A DNA stretch of 64,000 nucleotides from Ferruginibacter sp. (GCF_028288465.1 NZ_JAQBNR010000015.1:1-64000); one strand, 5' to 3'. Counted from the stretch's first letter, positions 36,812-46,053 are shown. The notes: generated by a model from the sequence alone, not told the origin. A program made the numbers and translations.

Positions 36812-37270
36812 TTATTCCCGCAAGTAAATTTTCATTAGTTGGGCATCATTATCTTCCATTCTGTCAGGGTCAAAGGCAAAAAGTTGTCCTGATTCAGTTC
36901 TAATATTAGGAGTGTCGTAATAAGGCCCACGTTCTATATGCCAATGCACTTGTAACTCGGTAAGCTTTGTACTTACATTTTCAAAAGATAATTCTTGGGT
37001 TAGCCATCCGGGGTCTATGGACTTTGTCTGTATTCCCTTGTAAAGTGAAATAGGTTTAATTATGATTTCATTCAAGCCAACAAAATTAATATCGTCACTA
37101 AAATAAAACTCTACAAAATCGATTATTATAAATGGATAATGTCGTTGTTTCAATGAAATTATTTCTCCAGATGAATTGGAAAATAGATGACTAATTTCTT
37201 CAGAAGAGTCACCCCAATTCAGAGGAGTTATGCTTCCATTTTTTATCCAATCTGTAATTATTAATTTCAT
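36812..37270 (-). CDS. cassette protein, hypothetical (152 aa)
   Basis: 152 residues, soluble. Contains HWHIERGPYYDTPNIRTESGQLFAFDPDRME near the C-terminus. Not recognised. Second consecutive cassette with GTA/TAC ends (GTAAGCTGCC / GGCGGCTTAC). 83 bases separate start and site 15. Confidence 0.7.
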   Translation of the reverse strand: MKLIITDWIKNGSITPLNWGDSSEEISHLFSNSSGEIISLKQRHYPFIIIDFVEFYFSDDINFVGLNEIIIKPISLYKGIQTKSIDPGWLTQELSFENVSTKLTELQVHWHIERGPYYDTPNIRTESGQLFAFDPDRMEDNDAQLMKIYLRE

Positions 37271-37353
37271 GGTCAGTTGTCAGAGCGTAATAATAATTAG
37301 TGTCAATGTAAAAAGCGGTTTCAGCAAGTAGATTGTCAAAGTGAATGGCGGCT

Positions 37354-37540
37354 TACGAGCCAAGTATTTGCGAAGGCTGGGGAATACACTTGTGTCCGCC
37401 CGTACCGCTGCTGATTAAAATTATTAGTTGAAGTTGCGTATAGCTGCCCGTTGGTGTTTGTCCAGCCCGGAACTAAAGCTGATCAAATAAAAACTGATGA
37501 TTGTTATTCCGTCCGACCAGCTTTTGCAAATACTTTTGTT
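37354..37540 (-). repeat. attC-like site 15
   Basis: 187 bp, left core TAC. Left arm AAGTATTTGCGAAGGCTGGGG pairs with right arm CCAGCTTTTGCAAATACTTTT, an arm sequence unique in the array. Confidence 0.83.
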
Positions 37541-37554
37541 GTGCGTTCGCCTTG

Positions 37555-38064
37555 TCAAAATTCCACTCGTACTGCTTTTGCATCTTCCTTTTCCCGAAAT
37601 TGCAAATCAGGTCTATTAAATGTTTTGCAACTTTTATTGTATTCATACCTGGCAACTACAATTCTATTTTCAGCTCCTTCAAGTTGAGCCATAAGATTCA
37701 TAACATCGTTTCGTTTATTAAATTTTTTGTCGTTCTCAATTGATGTGATTGTCTTTGTCAATATTTTATTAAGAGAGTGATTTTTTTTCATTGTCACGTC
37801 GATTGAAAGACTGTCGAATTGTTTTAATGTGTCAAGATACTTGGAAATGCCAGTAGCAATCATTTTTAATTTTGCAAGCTCTTTTTTGTCTTTGTTGGAA
37901 TTGTTCAAAGTTTGAATAAAGTTAATTACAATGTTTGTTCGTCTTTGTAGCTGAGTTTTGAGTATAGCCCAATTCTTTTCGATAGATGTTGCCGTGTCCT
38001 GCCCAAAGCTGTTTTGAGAATATAGAAGAAATAAGATAATAGTAAATTGAAGAAACAGTTTCAT
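37555..38064 (-). CDS. LemA-like secreted helical protein
   Basis: 169 residues. Signal peptide MKLFLQFTIILFLLYSQNSFGQ; the mature part is all helical. RRTNIVINFIQTLNN and QLEGAENRIVVARYEYNKSCKTFN are the two hallmark segments of LemA proteins (cytoplasm-excluded four-helix proteins of unclear function). LemA normally has one N-terminal anchor helix; here it looks like a cleavable signal. Cassette ends GTTGTGC / GCACAAC. Confidence 0.75.
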   Translation of the reverse strand: MKLFLQFTIILFLLYSQNSFGQDTATSIEKNWAILKTQLQRRTNIVINFIQTLNNSNKDKKELAKLKMIATGISKYLDTLKQFDSLSIDVTMKKNHSLNKILTKTITSIENDKKFNKRNDVMNLMAQLEGAENRIVVARYEYNKSCKTFNRPDLQFREKEDAKAVRVEF

Positions 38065-38118
38065 TGAGCTTTTAAATTAATTTGTCTATTTAACGGAGTG
38101 TCATGTAAGGTGAAGCAC

Positions 38119-38307
38119 AACGTACGAGGCTCGCCGCAGTGCTGGAATTGTTGCTGTGTCCGCCCGGCAACTGAAGTCGATTGAAAAACTGAAGTTGAAG
38201 TTAACAACTAAAAGCCAAATAGAATTCGGTCAAGCCCGATGTTAGCTGATAGTTGTACAACTGCCGATGTTTATTCCGTCAGCCAGCCTTGCGGCAAACC
38301 TTTTGTT
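38119..38307 (-). repeat. attC-like site 16
   Basis: 189 bp. Left arm GGCTCGCCGCAGTGCTGG, right arm CCAGCCTTGCGGCAAACC: the CGC/GCG change relative to family A is compensated. Confidence 0.85.
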
Positions 38308-38315
38308 GGTGGCAG

Positions 38316-38912
38316 TTATTCTGTCACTATGAGCTTTGTTTTCTTAGGTACTTCTTTTAGCATTTCGTTTTCGGCTCTCAATAACTCTTCGTTTAGAAAA
38401 TCTGAAAAACTGCTCCATTCATTTACAAGTTTTCCATTTTTTCGTATTGACATTATTTTGCCTTGTCCATAAAAATAGCCTGTATTCTCTTTGTCAGAAT
38501 AATAGCCTCCTCCAAAATGAAAAAAACTTTGGTCAACATTAAATCCCTTTATCCAGTCATTGTTCGCAGTTGTCAAACTATGGCATTGCAAAAAAGAACG
38601 CGTCAAAGAATGTATTAACCCAAACATTGAAATGTCGTAGAGAAAGCAACCATTAATATTTGTCAAGAAGCATTTATAAAAATTAGGAATTGTCTTGCTA
38701 ATAGTTGCCTCTGCTTCGTCAATCCGTTTCGTGTCTGCACCCTTGTAAATCATAAGTCCCCAATTCAAACGTGCAACCCAAGGTCTATGAAGAATATTTA
38801 CTCCTTGATTGTCGTCAATGTTAGAAGCATTTTGAACATATTTCTTTGCTTGCTTTTTTATAGCGAGATACTCGTCTGGATAAGCGTCTATTATTTGATT
38901 AATGTCGTTCAT
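38316..38912 (-). CDS. SMI1/KNR4 (SUKH) family protein
   Basis: 198 residues. SUKH core: GADTKRIDEAEATISKTIPNFYKCFLTNINGCFLYDISMFGL, followed by FHFGGGYYSDKENTGYFYGQGKIMSI and a C-terminal helix WSSFSDFLNEELLRAENEML. SUKH proteins commonly protect against nuclease and other polymorphic toxins. A decayed close paralogue is at 46054-46650. Cassette ends GTTGGTGGCA / GCCACCAAT. Confidence 0.85.
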   Translation of the reverse strand: MNDINQIIDAYPDEYLAIKKQAKKYVQNASNIDDNQGVNILHRPWVARLNWGLMIYKGADTKRIDEAEATISKTIPNFYKCFLTNINGCFLYDISMFGLIHSLTRSFLQCHSLTTANNDWIKGFNVDQSFFHFGGGYYSDKENTGYFYGQGKIMSIRKNGKLVNEWSSFSDFLNEELLRAENEMLKEVPKKTKLIVTE

Positions 38913-38938
38913 TTTGAAGTAGGTCTGTTGATTGCCAC

Positions 38939-39127
38939 CAATGTTCGGGGCTTTGTGCAGTTGGGGAATTGACCAACTCTCTGCCCAGAACTAAAGCTAA
39001 ATTTATAACTAAAGCTGAAGTTAAGAACTACTTCCCAAGAGAATTACGTCCGCCGAAACCAAAGCCTGGGTATGCACTGCCGATGATTGCTTCAACGTCA
39101 TGCCCGAATTGCACAAAACCTTTTGTT
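38939..39127 (-). repeat. attC-like site 17 (AAT core)
   Basis: 189 bp, left core AAT. Left arm GGGGCTTTGTGCAGTTGGGG, right arm CCCGAATTGCACAAAACC. Confidence 0.83.
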
Positions 39128-39137
39128 AGTGGCAGTT

Positions 39138-39671
39138 TTATACTTTCGAATTACCATGTACCTTGAATGAAAGTTTGTATTTCGAATTTTGCACTTCCAA
39201 TTTCCCTCCATTATAAGACTTGCCGTCACCTAAATATTTAATTAAATGAAGCGTAAGAAGAACTGTATACCCGTTACCTAAGTATACATCTCGAAAAGTA
39301 TTTTTAGAAGTTTCTACTGATTTTTGATAATCCTTTACTAAGTAAATCTCTGCTCCATTTATTTTGACAACAGCAAAGGTTGCTAAATCTGAGAGAAAGA
39401 TATATTTCTTGTCAATCAATTTTGTTGTGTCATAAGTATAAAACTCACCACTACTATCTGAAATTGAACTTGGAAGTTGTGTGAAAAAATCGACGCTAAA
39501 AGAAGATGTGTCTATTTTATTTAATACGGTAAAATTCTGTTTTCGAATTTTCAAATTATTTGAAGTGTCTACCGGTATTATAACAGTCTTTGGCTTAGGC
39601 TGCTTGTTGTCAAAGCAAGCAATTAAGTTTGAAAGAACAAGCATTAAAGCAAAAAGTCTAAATAGCTGCAT
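39138..39671 (-). CDS. cassette lipoprotein, hypothetical
   Basis: 177 residues. SPII signal MQLFRLFALMLVLSNLIA then C (lipobox LIAC), charged spacer DNKQPKPK, then a beta-rich domain. No family recognised. Boundaries GTTAGTGGC and GACGCTAAC correspond partly. Confidence 0.75.
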   Translation of the reverse strand: MQLFRLFALMLVLSNLIACFDNKQPKPKTVIIPVDTSNNLKIRKQNFTVLNKIDTSSFSVDFFTQLPSSISDSSGEFYTYDTTKLIDKKYIFLSDLATFAVVKINGAEIYLVKDYQKSVETSKNTFRDVYLGNGYTVLLTLHLIKYLGDGKSYNGGKLEVQNSKYKLSFKVHGNSKV

Positions 39672-39703
39672 TTATAAACGGATCATTTTTTGAAATTGAC
39701 GCT

Positions 39704-39889
39704 AACGGACAGGGCTTTATGAGTTGGGATATTTACTTCCGTCCTGCCCGGTACCGCTGCTAAATATATAATTAAAAGTTCATTGTTTTTACAAATGTTC
39801 AAAGGTGCAGGTAAAGCCCAAACTGAAGACTGGCTTTGCTTTTAGCCGATGTATGTTGGTCAAGCCCCAATAGCATAAAACCCACTGTT
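39704..39889 (-). repeat. attC-like site 18 (family B)
   Basis: 186 bp. Left arm AGGGCTTTATGAGTTGGG, right arm CCCCAATAGCATAAAACCC. Confidence 0.85.
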
Positions 39890-40018
39890 AGCGGCAGTTA
39901 TTTTACTTCGTAAATTGTTTTTACAATATACTTAATCTGACCTATGGACGTTTAGAAACTTTAAGGCACTACTGCCCGTATGTTATTTTTGCAATAACGG
40001 GATGACCTCACCTTCGTG

Positions 40019-41134
40019 CTACATCTTCTTGTATTGCTGAAGCCTGGACTCAAATGCGGTCAACTCGGTCGCGGAAAAATCCTTTTTGCTTTTCAGCGCT
40101 TCAATAGCTTTTTGCTGGGCATCTATTGCTTTTGATTTATCTTTTACACGCCAATACCACTCTGCCATTTTGTTATAACGCTTGGACTTGTTCACAAGTT
40201 CCGGATACGGAATTTCATCAATTTCTGCCCGGTAAGCGTCAGCACCTAACTGGTAAATTTCTGTCGGTAGATTCAGTTTGCCTGAATACCACTCGATAGC
40301 ATCAATAATGGAATAATAGGCAGGCTCCGTATAGGTAGGTGTTACTATCACCGCTTTGCCATACTCATAGGCCTTGTGTGGAGACGTTTTGAGTAACGCA
40401 GAAAATGTATGAAAGGCAATCTTTGGAGCGTATTTCAACTTTGGCTCATTTCTAACCGTTTCATTAATCACTAAAAGGGCTGAATCAGGTTTCCCAAGAT
40501 AATCCTGTCTAAAAGCATCGCCGGTGTACTCATTCAATTTGCGATTTACTGAATCATCCAGCTCTATTAAATGTATGTCCAAATTTCTTTTGGCCAGTGC
40601 TTCTTTTATATCCCAAGCATTGTTCACTATTTCGCGTAAAACTTCATTAAGGTCTTTAGGGTGCCCAATCCAGGCAATCCTTCCTTCTGCATTCACCACA
40701 AAAGTTTTAGGAATGCCCCGCTCACCGGAAGCATCGAGCCAACCAGCCTCCATAAAATTACTATCCTCCGCCGCAACATTATAGTCCATCCTATGTCCCA
40801 TACTGTCGACAAAAGCCTTTAATTTTTCAATAGACGTTGTCTTCTTTTCAGATACTTCAATACCCAAAATGGTGGCCCTGTCCTTGTATTCAATGGCTAA
40901 GGCGGAGAGATGAGGCATTGCTGCTTTGCAAGGTCCACACCAGGTTGCCCAGAACTCTAACACATATACGCTTCCTTTTTCGAATTGTTGAAGCGGTGTG
41001 CCTTTTAACCAACTACGCAGACGCAACGGTGGAGCGGGATCACCTATGTTTAGCAAAGGGGATTGATCATTTTGTCCTTGGGCGGAAACTGCTATGACAC
41101 ATAACAGCAGAAATAACTGAAGCTTGGATCGCAT
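40019..41134 (-). CDS. TlpA/ResA-like thiol-disulfide oxidoreductase with C-terminal helical extension
   Basis: 371 residues. Signal peptide MRSKLQLFLLLCVIAVSAQG; thioredoxin fold at ~25-165 with the active site FWATWCGPCKAAMP and the cis-Pro region GIPKTFVVNAEGRIAWIG. Residues ~180-371 are an all-helical, TPR-like extension (WYWRVKDKSKAIDAQQKAIEALKS). Predicted periplasmic reductant. GC content looks higher than that of neighbouring cassettes, suggesting another donor. Cassette 39887-41305, ends GTTAGCGG / CCGCTAAC, with ~165 bases of non-coding leader. Confidence 0.9.
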   Translation of the reverse strand: MRSKLQLFLLLCVIAVSAQGQNDQSPLLNIGDPAPPLRLRSWLKGTPLQQFEKGSVYVLEFWATWCGPCKAAMPHLSALAIEYKDRATILGIEVSEKKTTSIEKLKAFVDSMGHRMDYNVAAEDSNFMEAGWLDASGERGIPKTFVVNAEGRIAWIGHPKDLNEVLREIVNNAWDIKEALAKRNLDIHLIELDDSVNRKLNEYTGDAFRQDYLGKPDSALLVINETVRNEPKLKYAPKIAFHTFSALLKTSPHKAYEYGKAVIVTPTYTEPAYYSIIDAIEWYSGKLNLPTEIYQLGADAYRAEIDEIPYPELVNKSKRYNKMAEWYWRVKDKSKAIDAQQKAIEALKSKKDFSATELTAFESRLQQYKKM

Positions 41135-41302
41135 GATTAATATATTGAATACTTTATAATGCTTTGCTCTAGTTTCAATTTATGCACTGCTCATGAAACA
41201 TTAAAACAGTTTAATAAGGTATCGCATTTTATTTGACGAGTTTAAAAGTTGACTCATAAAAATCTCTGATCGGAAATAATTCACGTCTATACAATTTCCG
41301 CT

Positions 41303-41491
41303 AACGGGCAGGGGTTGCTGCTTTGCTGGATTCATGTTTGTCCAGCCGGAACCGAAGCCTGATTAAAAATATGATGATGAATTTAACAACAAAAAGCTAA
41401 ATAGCATTACGTCTGACCACAACCACTGCTGATAAGCAAACCCAAAGTTGAGAATTTATTCGTCTGCCAGCATAGCAGCAACCCCAATGTT
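41303..41491 (-). repeat. attC-like site 19
   Basis: 189 bp. Left arm GGGGTTGCTGCTTTGCTGG, right arm CCAGCATAGCAGCAACCCC: perfect compensation of the GGGG/CCCC change. Confidence 0.87.
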
Positions 41492-41505
41492 GTGCATTCG
41501 TACAT

Positions 41506-41964
41506 CTATTTATGAAAGCCGTCATTGTCATAAATTAAGTATGGTTTACCCAACTGAACTAAACAACTGTCATTGCAACTACCACAACCTCCAAATTCTT
41601 TAAAGCAGTCTTCAGTGTTTACCAATTTAAGAGTTGAATAATCATAGAAATTTTGTCCGGCAAACTGATCAACGATTGATAAAACTTTTTTTGAACTTAC
41701 TGTGTCAATGAAGAAATATCAATTTGACTCTAATGAAACATAAGTAGTTTTCATTGTTGCCCTTGTCTTACTATTCATAATTGTGATTGTCTTGTCATTG
41801 TTAAAGTCTTGAAAACCCAATATGCCGTCGTCAATTCGTAGTTTAATTTTTATGGTGTTGTCAATTGTGTAGCTGCTGTGTCTGACCCAAAATATTTCAC
41901 GAACTCCTTTGTAAATTGGATAAAGCAGTAAAAGAATAACCAATAATTTTATACCTTTTTTCAA
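41506..41964 (-). pseudogene. small membrane-anchored protein with in-frame TGA
   Basis: One frame of 152 codons from a TTG at 41964 (KKGIKLLVILLLLYPIYKG membrane helix) to TAG at 41506-41508, broken by a TGA at 41719-41721 (SLESN-stop-YFFIDTVSSKK). The continuation ends with a cysteine-rich tail, EDCFKEFGGCGSCNDSC. A W codon would restore it. The missing ATG start also suggests decay. Function unknown. Ends GTTGTGC / GCACAAC. Confidence 0.75.
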
Positions 41965-42017
41965 TTACTTTGTCAGTGACTATTGTTGGTTACGGAATGT
42001 CGGTTTGTATGACGCAC

Positions 42018-42202
42018 AACGAACGGGCTTTATGCAGGTTGGGAATTAGAAATTCGTCTGCTCATAACCGCTGCTGATTGAAAATATAAAGTTGAATTTA
42101 AGAACCAAAGTTGAAAGTTGCTTGTCCTGCCCGAACCACAGCTTGGATTTGCAATTAGGTGATGTTATAATGTCGTGCCCAACTTGCATAAAACCCAATG
42201 TT
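42018..42202 (-). repeat. attC-like site 20 (family C)
   Basis: 185 bp. Left arm GGGCTTTATGCAGGTTGGG, right arm CCCAACTTGCATAAAACCC. Confidence 0.87.
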
Positions 42203-42212
42203 GTGTGCCGTT

Positions 42213-42776
42213 TTATTCTGCTTTGAGGTTGTCTTTAAAGAATTGTTTAGCGTTGTCTTCAACGTTTGTGTCTGATTGTCCGTCCCACGCAATGTCAAAC
42301 ATTTTTTGGTCGCCATTTTTACTGTAACTCAAAGTAATTTGTTTGTCTTTAATCCTCGCTGATGCCCAATTAAAATTATAATTGTCTTTTGTCTGTGATT
42401 TTTTTAAAACATTCGTTGTCAAACGCTCGACTTTTCTTTTAATATCTTCCCAACTGTAATCATTTTTAGCTGCGCCAATTGAATGGTCATAGTCTTGTTT
42501 GTCAAAAGCTAAGTTTAGTCCGTTATGATTTGTCCATAAAATAGTGTTTTGATTAACCGCAACAGTTACTGGATAATCACAACAGCCCTCAACTCCGCAA
42601 GTACATCGCCCAATCATTAATTCTCCGTCTTTGTCAAAGTTGTCTTGTTCAAAAAAAGAAGGTGGGTCAAGTCCCAAATAGTCATCGCCCAAGAAATCTT
42701 CATTGTCAATTAAAACCCGAATCTCGTGGTCATTTGTTTCTGAACTTGGTAATATTTTGAAAGATATTTTATTCAT
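42213..42776 (-). CDS. cassette protein with Cys-rich motif, hypothetical
   Basis: 187 residues, soluble. GRCTCGVEGCCDYPV is a possible metal-binding cluster (C-x-C-x5-C-C); similar CxCGxxGC segments occur in uncharacterised Bacteroidota and Firmicutes proteins. No named family assigned. Ends GTTGTGTGCC / GGCATACAAC. Confidence 0.72.
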   Translation of the reverse strand: MNKISFKILPSSETNDHEIRVLIDNEDFLGDDYLGLDPPSFFEQDNFDKDGELMIGRCTCGVEGCCDYPVTVAVNQNTILWTNHNGLNLAFDKQDYDHSIGAAKNDYSWEDIKRKVERLTTNVLKKSQTKDNYNFNWASARIKDKQITLSYSKNGDQKMFDIAWDGQSDTNVEDNAKQFFKDNLKAE

Positions 42777-42816
42777 TTTTTGTTGTCATTCTGGAACGTC
42801 TTGCAAAATGGCATAC

Positions 42817-43007
42817 AACGAGCGGAGCTTTGCGCAGCTTGGGTATTTGTTGCTGTGTCCGCCCCCGCCTGGATGTAAATTAAGAAACGCAATTTATAAA
42901 GCGAAAATAAAAATACTTAGTTAACGGTCCAGCCCATAACCAATGATTGGTAGCGAACCGTTGCTGAAGATTGTTTGTCCTGCCCAAGTTGCGCAAAACC
43001 TGATGTT
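42817..43007 (-). repeat. attC-like site 21
   Basis: 191 bp. Left arm AGCTTTGCGCAGCTTGGG, right arm CCCAAGTTGCGCAAAACC. Closely similar to site 40. Confidence 0.87.
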
Positions 43008-43034
43008 GGCTGCCGTTTAAAATAGTCTGTAAAG

Positions 43035-43397
43035 TTAATTGTCAAGTAAATAGCTATTGTAATATGGTTCTTTTGAATATTTAAATTCCTTTTTTCCTGT
43101 CTGTCCGCCCATTCTTGTCGTGATACGTAAACTGTCTTTTGCGAGCTCAATTCTATAAGTTCTTGTCCATACTTTTTGCTTGTTGACGAACTTATCTAAA
43201 TAAAATTTGTCGTCCGTTATTTTTCTGCCAACAAGAAGAACTGAATCATTTAAAGACTCATCAGAGGCAATCTTTGATTTATAAAAATATCTGAAATAAA
43301 TTTTTGTTGAGTCAATAACTAACTTGACAGTCTTAGATTGCCCAAATGAGAAACTGAATAGTCCCATTAGAATAATTATAAAAATCAGATGTCTCAT
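43035..43397 (-). CDS. cassette secreted protein, hypothetical
   Basis: 120 residues. Signal peptide MRHLIFIIILMGLFSFSFGQ; mature protein basic and beta-rich (TRTYRIELAKDSLRITTRMGGQTGKKEF). Not recognised. Ends GTTGGCTGCC / GGCATCCAAC (two differences). Confidence 0.72.
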   Translation of the reverse strand: MRHLIFIIILMGLFSFSFGQSKTVKLVIDSTKIYFRYFYKSKIASDESLNDSVLLVGRKITDDKFYLDKFVNKQKVWTRTYRIELAKDSLRITTRMGGQTGKKEFKYSKEPYYNSYLLDN

Positions 43398-43429
43398 TTG
43401 AATTTTTTAGTGCGGCAATAATGGCATCC

Positions 43430-43620
43430 AACGTCGAGTCTTGCCGCAGATGGGATATTTGATGCTGTGTCTGCCCGCAACTGCGGTCGAATAATGATTT
43501 AAAAGTACAAGTTAACAACTACCAGCCGAACAGAATTCCGTCAAGCCTGGATGCAGTACCGTAGCGATTTGCAGCCGATTGTTCTTCCGTCAAGTCCCAT
43601 TTGACGGCAATACATTTGTT
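43430..43620 (-). repeat. attC-like site 22
   Basis: 191 bp. Left arm AGTCTTGCCGCAGATGGGA pairs with right arm TCCCATTTGACGGCAATAC. Its GTTA end forms the stop of the ATPase gene. Confidence 0.85.
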
Positions 43621-45808
43621 AGGCGAGTGTGCTTTCCAGCTCCTTTATGTCCTTATATAATGTAAGTAAATGGTCTTCTGATAAATCCATTAGTGGCTCA
43701 TACATAAATGAATTTAAGTGTAAGTTTTCTGCCGTCATTAAATTAACTCTGTCAAAAATTTCAATTTCTTTTTTGTTACCAGGAAACTCCGTTTTGTATT
43801 GTCCTACAATTTTTCCTGTTTCTTTACTCCAAATGTTAGTGAGGAATGTTGCATCGGTAACTTTATGGATTATGTATTCTTCTGCTTTAAATCTTATGGC
43901 AATTGATAAACATAGTTTTGATTTTAAGTCTAAAACGGGCTCAATTCCTTTGCTTGTCTCAATTTCTTCTGCAATTGAAATAGCTAAGTCATATACCTTT
44001 TTTGCTGGGTCAGCCAAAACCACAGAGGTTCCAAAAACGCTATTGAAAATTGTTACAATATCTCCAGTTGTATGTGCTTTGGTTTCCTTTATACTTTCAG
44101 CCACATTTGCCGGTTTAATATGTAATAAGGAAGTTAACGTAAGATAATTTGCATTTTTTGTCCCTACCGTATATTCAATAAGATTCCTTACAAATGGAAT
44201 ACAAGAGATAAATGACTTTTCACAAGTAGAAAAGTTTTTTCGCAGTAGTGGAAAAACATCTTGCTTTTCACCCGCAACCAAATTCACCTCAGTTGCCGAC
44301 TTTACTGCTTTGAAATTGCCTTCCCAATTGTTTACGCTTTCTAACCTTTTCTTAATTGTTTTATAAAAATCAAAATTGTGTGTTAGAATAATCATTTTAA
44401 ATCTTGGGTCATCTGCAATGTCTTTTAAGTACTCAATAATTGCATATTTGTTTTTATAATCGAACGAGTCAGCAATGTCATCAACTACAAATAACTGGTC
44501 GGCTCCAATTTTCTTTCGTGTTTCAAATTGGAAAATGATATTCAAGAGATAAAAAACTCTTTGTTCGCCAGTACTCAAGCTTTTGCTTATTTCGGTTCCC
44601 CCTAAGTCTTTCTTTGATGCACCATCTTCGTATGTGAAGATCAAAGAAGCAGGTTCATTTTTCAAAATAACATCTTCTTGATTTTTAATTTTAATCTTAA
44701 ATGGAACTGTAAATCTATTTTTAAAAATGTCAAGTACTTTCAGCCATTCAGCTTGTTCCTTTTTTGCCTCAATAGTTATTGCATTACGCTTTGTCTTCGT
44801 TTCAGCATACTGTTTTGCGAAAAGATCAAATTCGCTTTTGTGATCTGCAATGTAATTTAGAATAAGCTTCTTTTTGAAGTTTTCTAGGTCTATAAATTCT
44901 TTTATAATTTCTTGATTGTTTTCAACGTAACTTCTGAAATTGCGAAGCTCATTATTTGAGTTAAGGGCTTTGTCAATTTCATTGAACTTTGACGTTAATT
45001 CAGGGTCATTTAAAACTTTCTCTTTTTCTTCCTTGATTACATTTTCTAATTCTTCAATGTTTCCAATTTCTACATTTTTAATTTTGACTTTATGTTCAGC
45101 CTTGAAAAAGCCATTGTCTTTTAATGATTTCGTTACATTGTCGGCATTATTATGATTAAATTGTCCTTTCTTAAACAACGTTGTATTTTCATTTACTAAT
45201 TTGTCGTAAATAGTAATATACTCTTTGATTTTTGTATTAAAAGACTTCTCTTGCAAAAATTTCGATACTTTATCATTGAAGATTTCATTGAAAACAATGT
45301 TTGTTAAATTTGGAGTTGTTATTGCATTAATTTCTTCTTTTCTGCCTTCAACAAAAGCATAAATGTCTGTTTTAAATGTCTCTGTAATAGTTTGTTCGAT
45401 TGCATTTTCTTTCAGCCCGAAATAAGGTTGAACTGTCTTTATAAATTCTTTTTTAGTATCGGATAGTTTTATATTAATTTCATCATATTCCTTTTTGAGT
45501 GTTTCATTAGCTAAAATTGTTGAAGCTTCTTTGAAATCAGCATCCTGCATTCGATTTATCACAAAAACTTCTTCCTTTAGAATATCCCTACCGTCCACAA
45601 GAGCCGACCTATGATTTACTCGTTCACTAAAAATTCTATCTTCCGATACTTTGTCAAACGATATATCTTCTAACGTCTTTGCAAACGAAGACTTCATGGC
45701 TCCGTTTGGTGCATAAATGATTTGTACTTTTGATTTGGTGAAGTCAAATGTGTGTTGCAGTTTCTTAATTCCGTAACAATTCTCAAAGTGTATTGCTAGT
45801 TGGTTCAT
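43619..45808 (-). CDS. large AAA/ABC-type ATPase (AAA_13-like), probable defence protein
   Basis: 729 residues, the largest cassette gene. Walker A-like APNGAMKSS at residues 33-41 (the usual G-K is A-M-K), a long central coiled-coil region (~80-400), ABC signature LSTGEQR near residue 410, Walker B LFVVDDIADSFD near residue 440, and a His switch ILTHNFDF. This SMC/RecF-like layout is shared with anticodon nucleases PrrC/RloC and several phage-defence ATPases; the C-terminal ~250 residues (from NLVAGEKQDVFPLLRK) would be the effector but show no motif I recognise. Stop TAA is built from the attC core; ends GTTAGGCGA / TCGCCTAAC are perfect. Confidence 0.85.
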   Translation of the reverse strand: MNQLAIHFENCYGIKKLQHTFDFTKSKVQIIYAPNGAMKSSFAKTLEDISFDKVSEDRIFSERVNHRSALVDGRDILKEEVFVINRMQDADFKEASTILANETLKKEYDEINIKLSDTKKEFIKTVQPYFGLKENAIEQTITETFKTDIYAFVEGRKEEINAITTPNLTNIVFNEIFNDKVSKFLQEKSFNTKIKEYITIYDKLVNENTTLFKKGQFNHNNADNVTKSLKDNGFFKAEHKVKIKNVEIGNIEELENVIKEEKEKVLNDPELTSKFNEIDKALNSNNELRNFRSYVENNQEIIKEFIDLENFKKKLILNYIADHKSEFDLFAKQYAETKTKRNAITIEAKKEQAEWLKVLDIFKNRFTVPFKIKIKNQEDVILKNEPASLIFTYEDGASKKDLGGTEISKSLSTGEQRVFYLLNIIFQFETRKKIGADQLFVVDDIADSFDYKNKYAIIEYLKDIADDPRFKMIILTHNFDFYKTIKKRLESVNNWEGNFKAVKSATEVNLVAGEKQDVFPLLRKNFSTCEKSFISCIPFVRNLIEYTVGTKNANYLTLTSLLHIKPANVAESIKETKAHTTGDIVTIFNSVFGTSVVLADPAKKVYDLAISIAEEIETSKGIEPVLDLKSKLCLSIAIRFKAEEYIIHKVTDATFLTNIWSKETGKIVGQYKTEFPGNKKEIEIFDRVNLMTAENLHLNSFMYEPLMDLSEDHLLTLYKDIKELESTLA

Positions 45809-45856
45809 TGTCGATGGTTTAGGTAGTGGGCGTAGGGTCGCTATAGCATATCGCCT

Positions 45857-46045
45857 AACGTTCAGGTATTGCTGCAGATGTGGAATTCATTGTTTGTCCT
45901 GCCCGGAACCGCTGCTAAATAAAGTTATAAAAGTACAAGTTAACAAATAAAAGCCCAGCAATGCTTGTCCTGCCCAGCTGATGTTGATAGCGATAAAATG
46001 CCCATTGATACAACGTCCTGCCAGACTTGAAGCAAACCCAATGTT
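45857..46045 (-). repeat. attC-like site 23
   Basis: 189 bp. Left arm AGGTATTGCTGCAGATGTGG, right arm CCAGACTTGAAGCAAACCC; arms partly mismatched, so probably diverging. Confidence 0.82.
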
Positions 46046-46053
46046 GGTGGCAG

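Noticed and set aside
32797..41964. TGA read as tryptophan (alternative code donor)
   Set aside because: Only two cassettes show it, a third is broken by TAA, and neighbouring cassettes use TGG for Trp and TGA as a normal stop; ordinary nonsense mutation is simpler.
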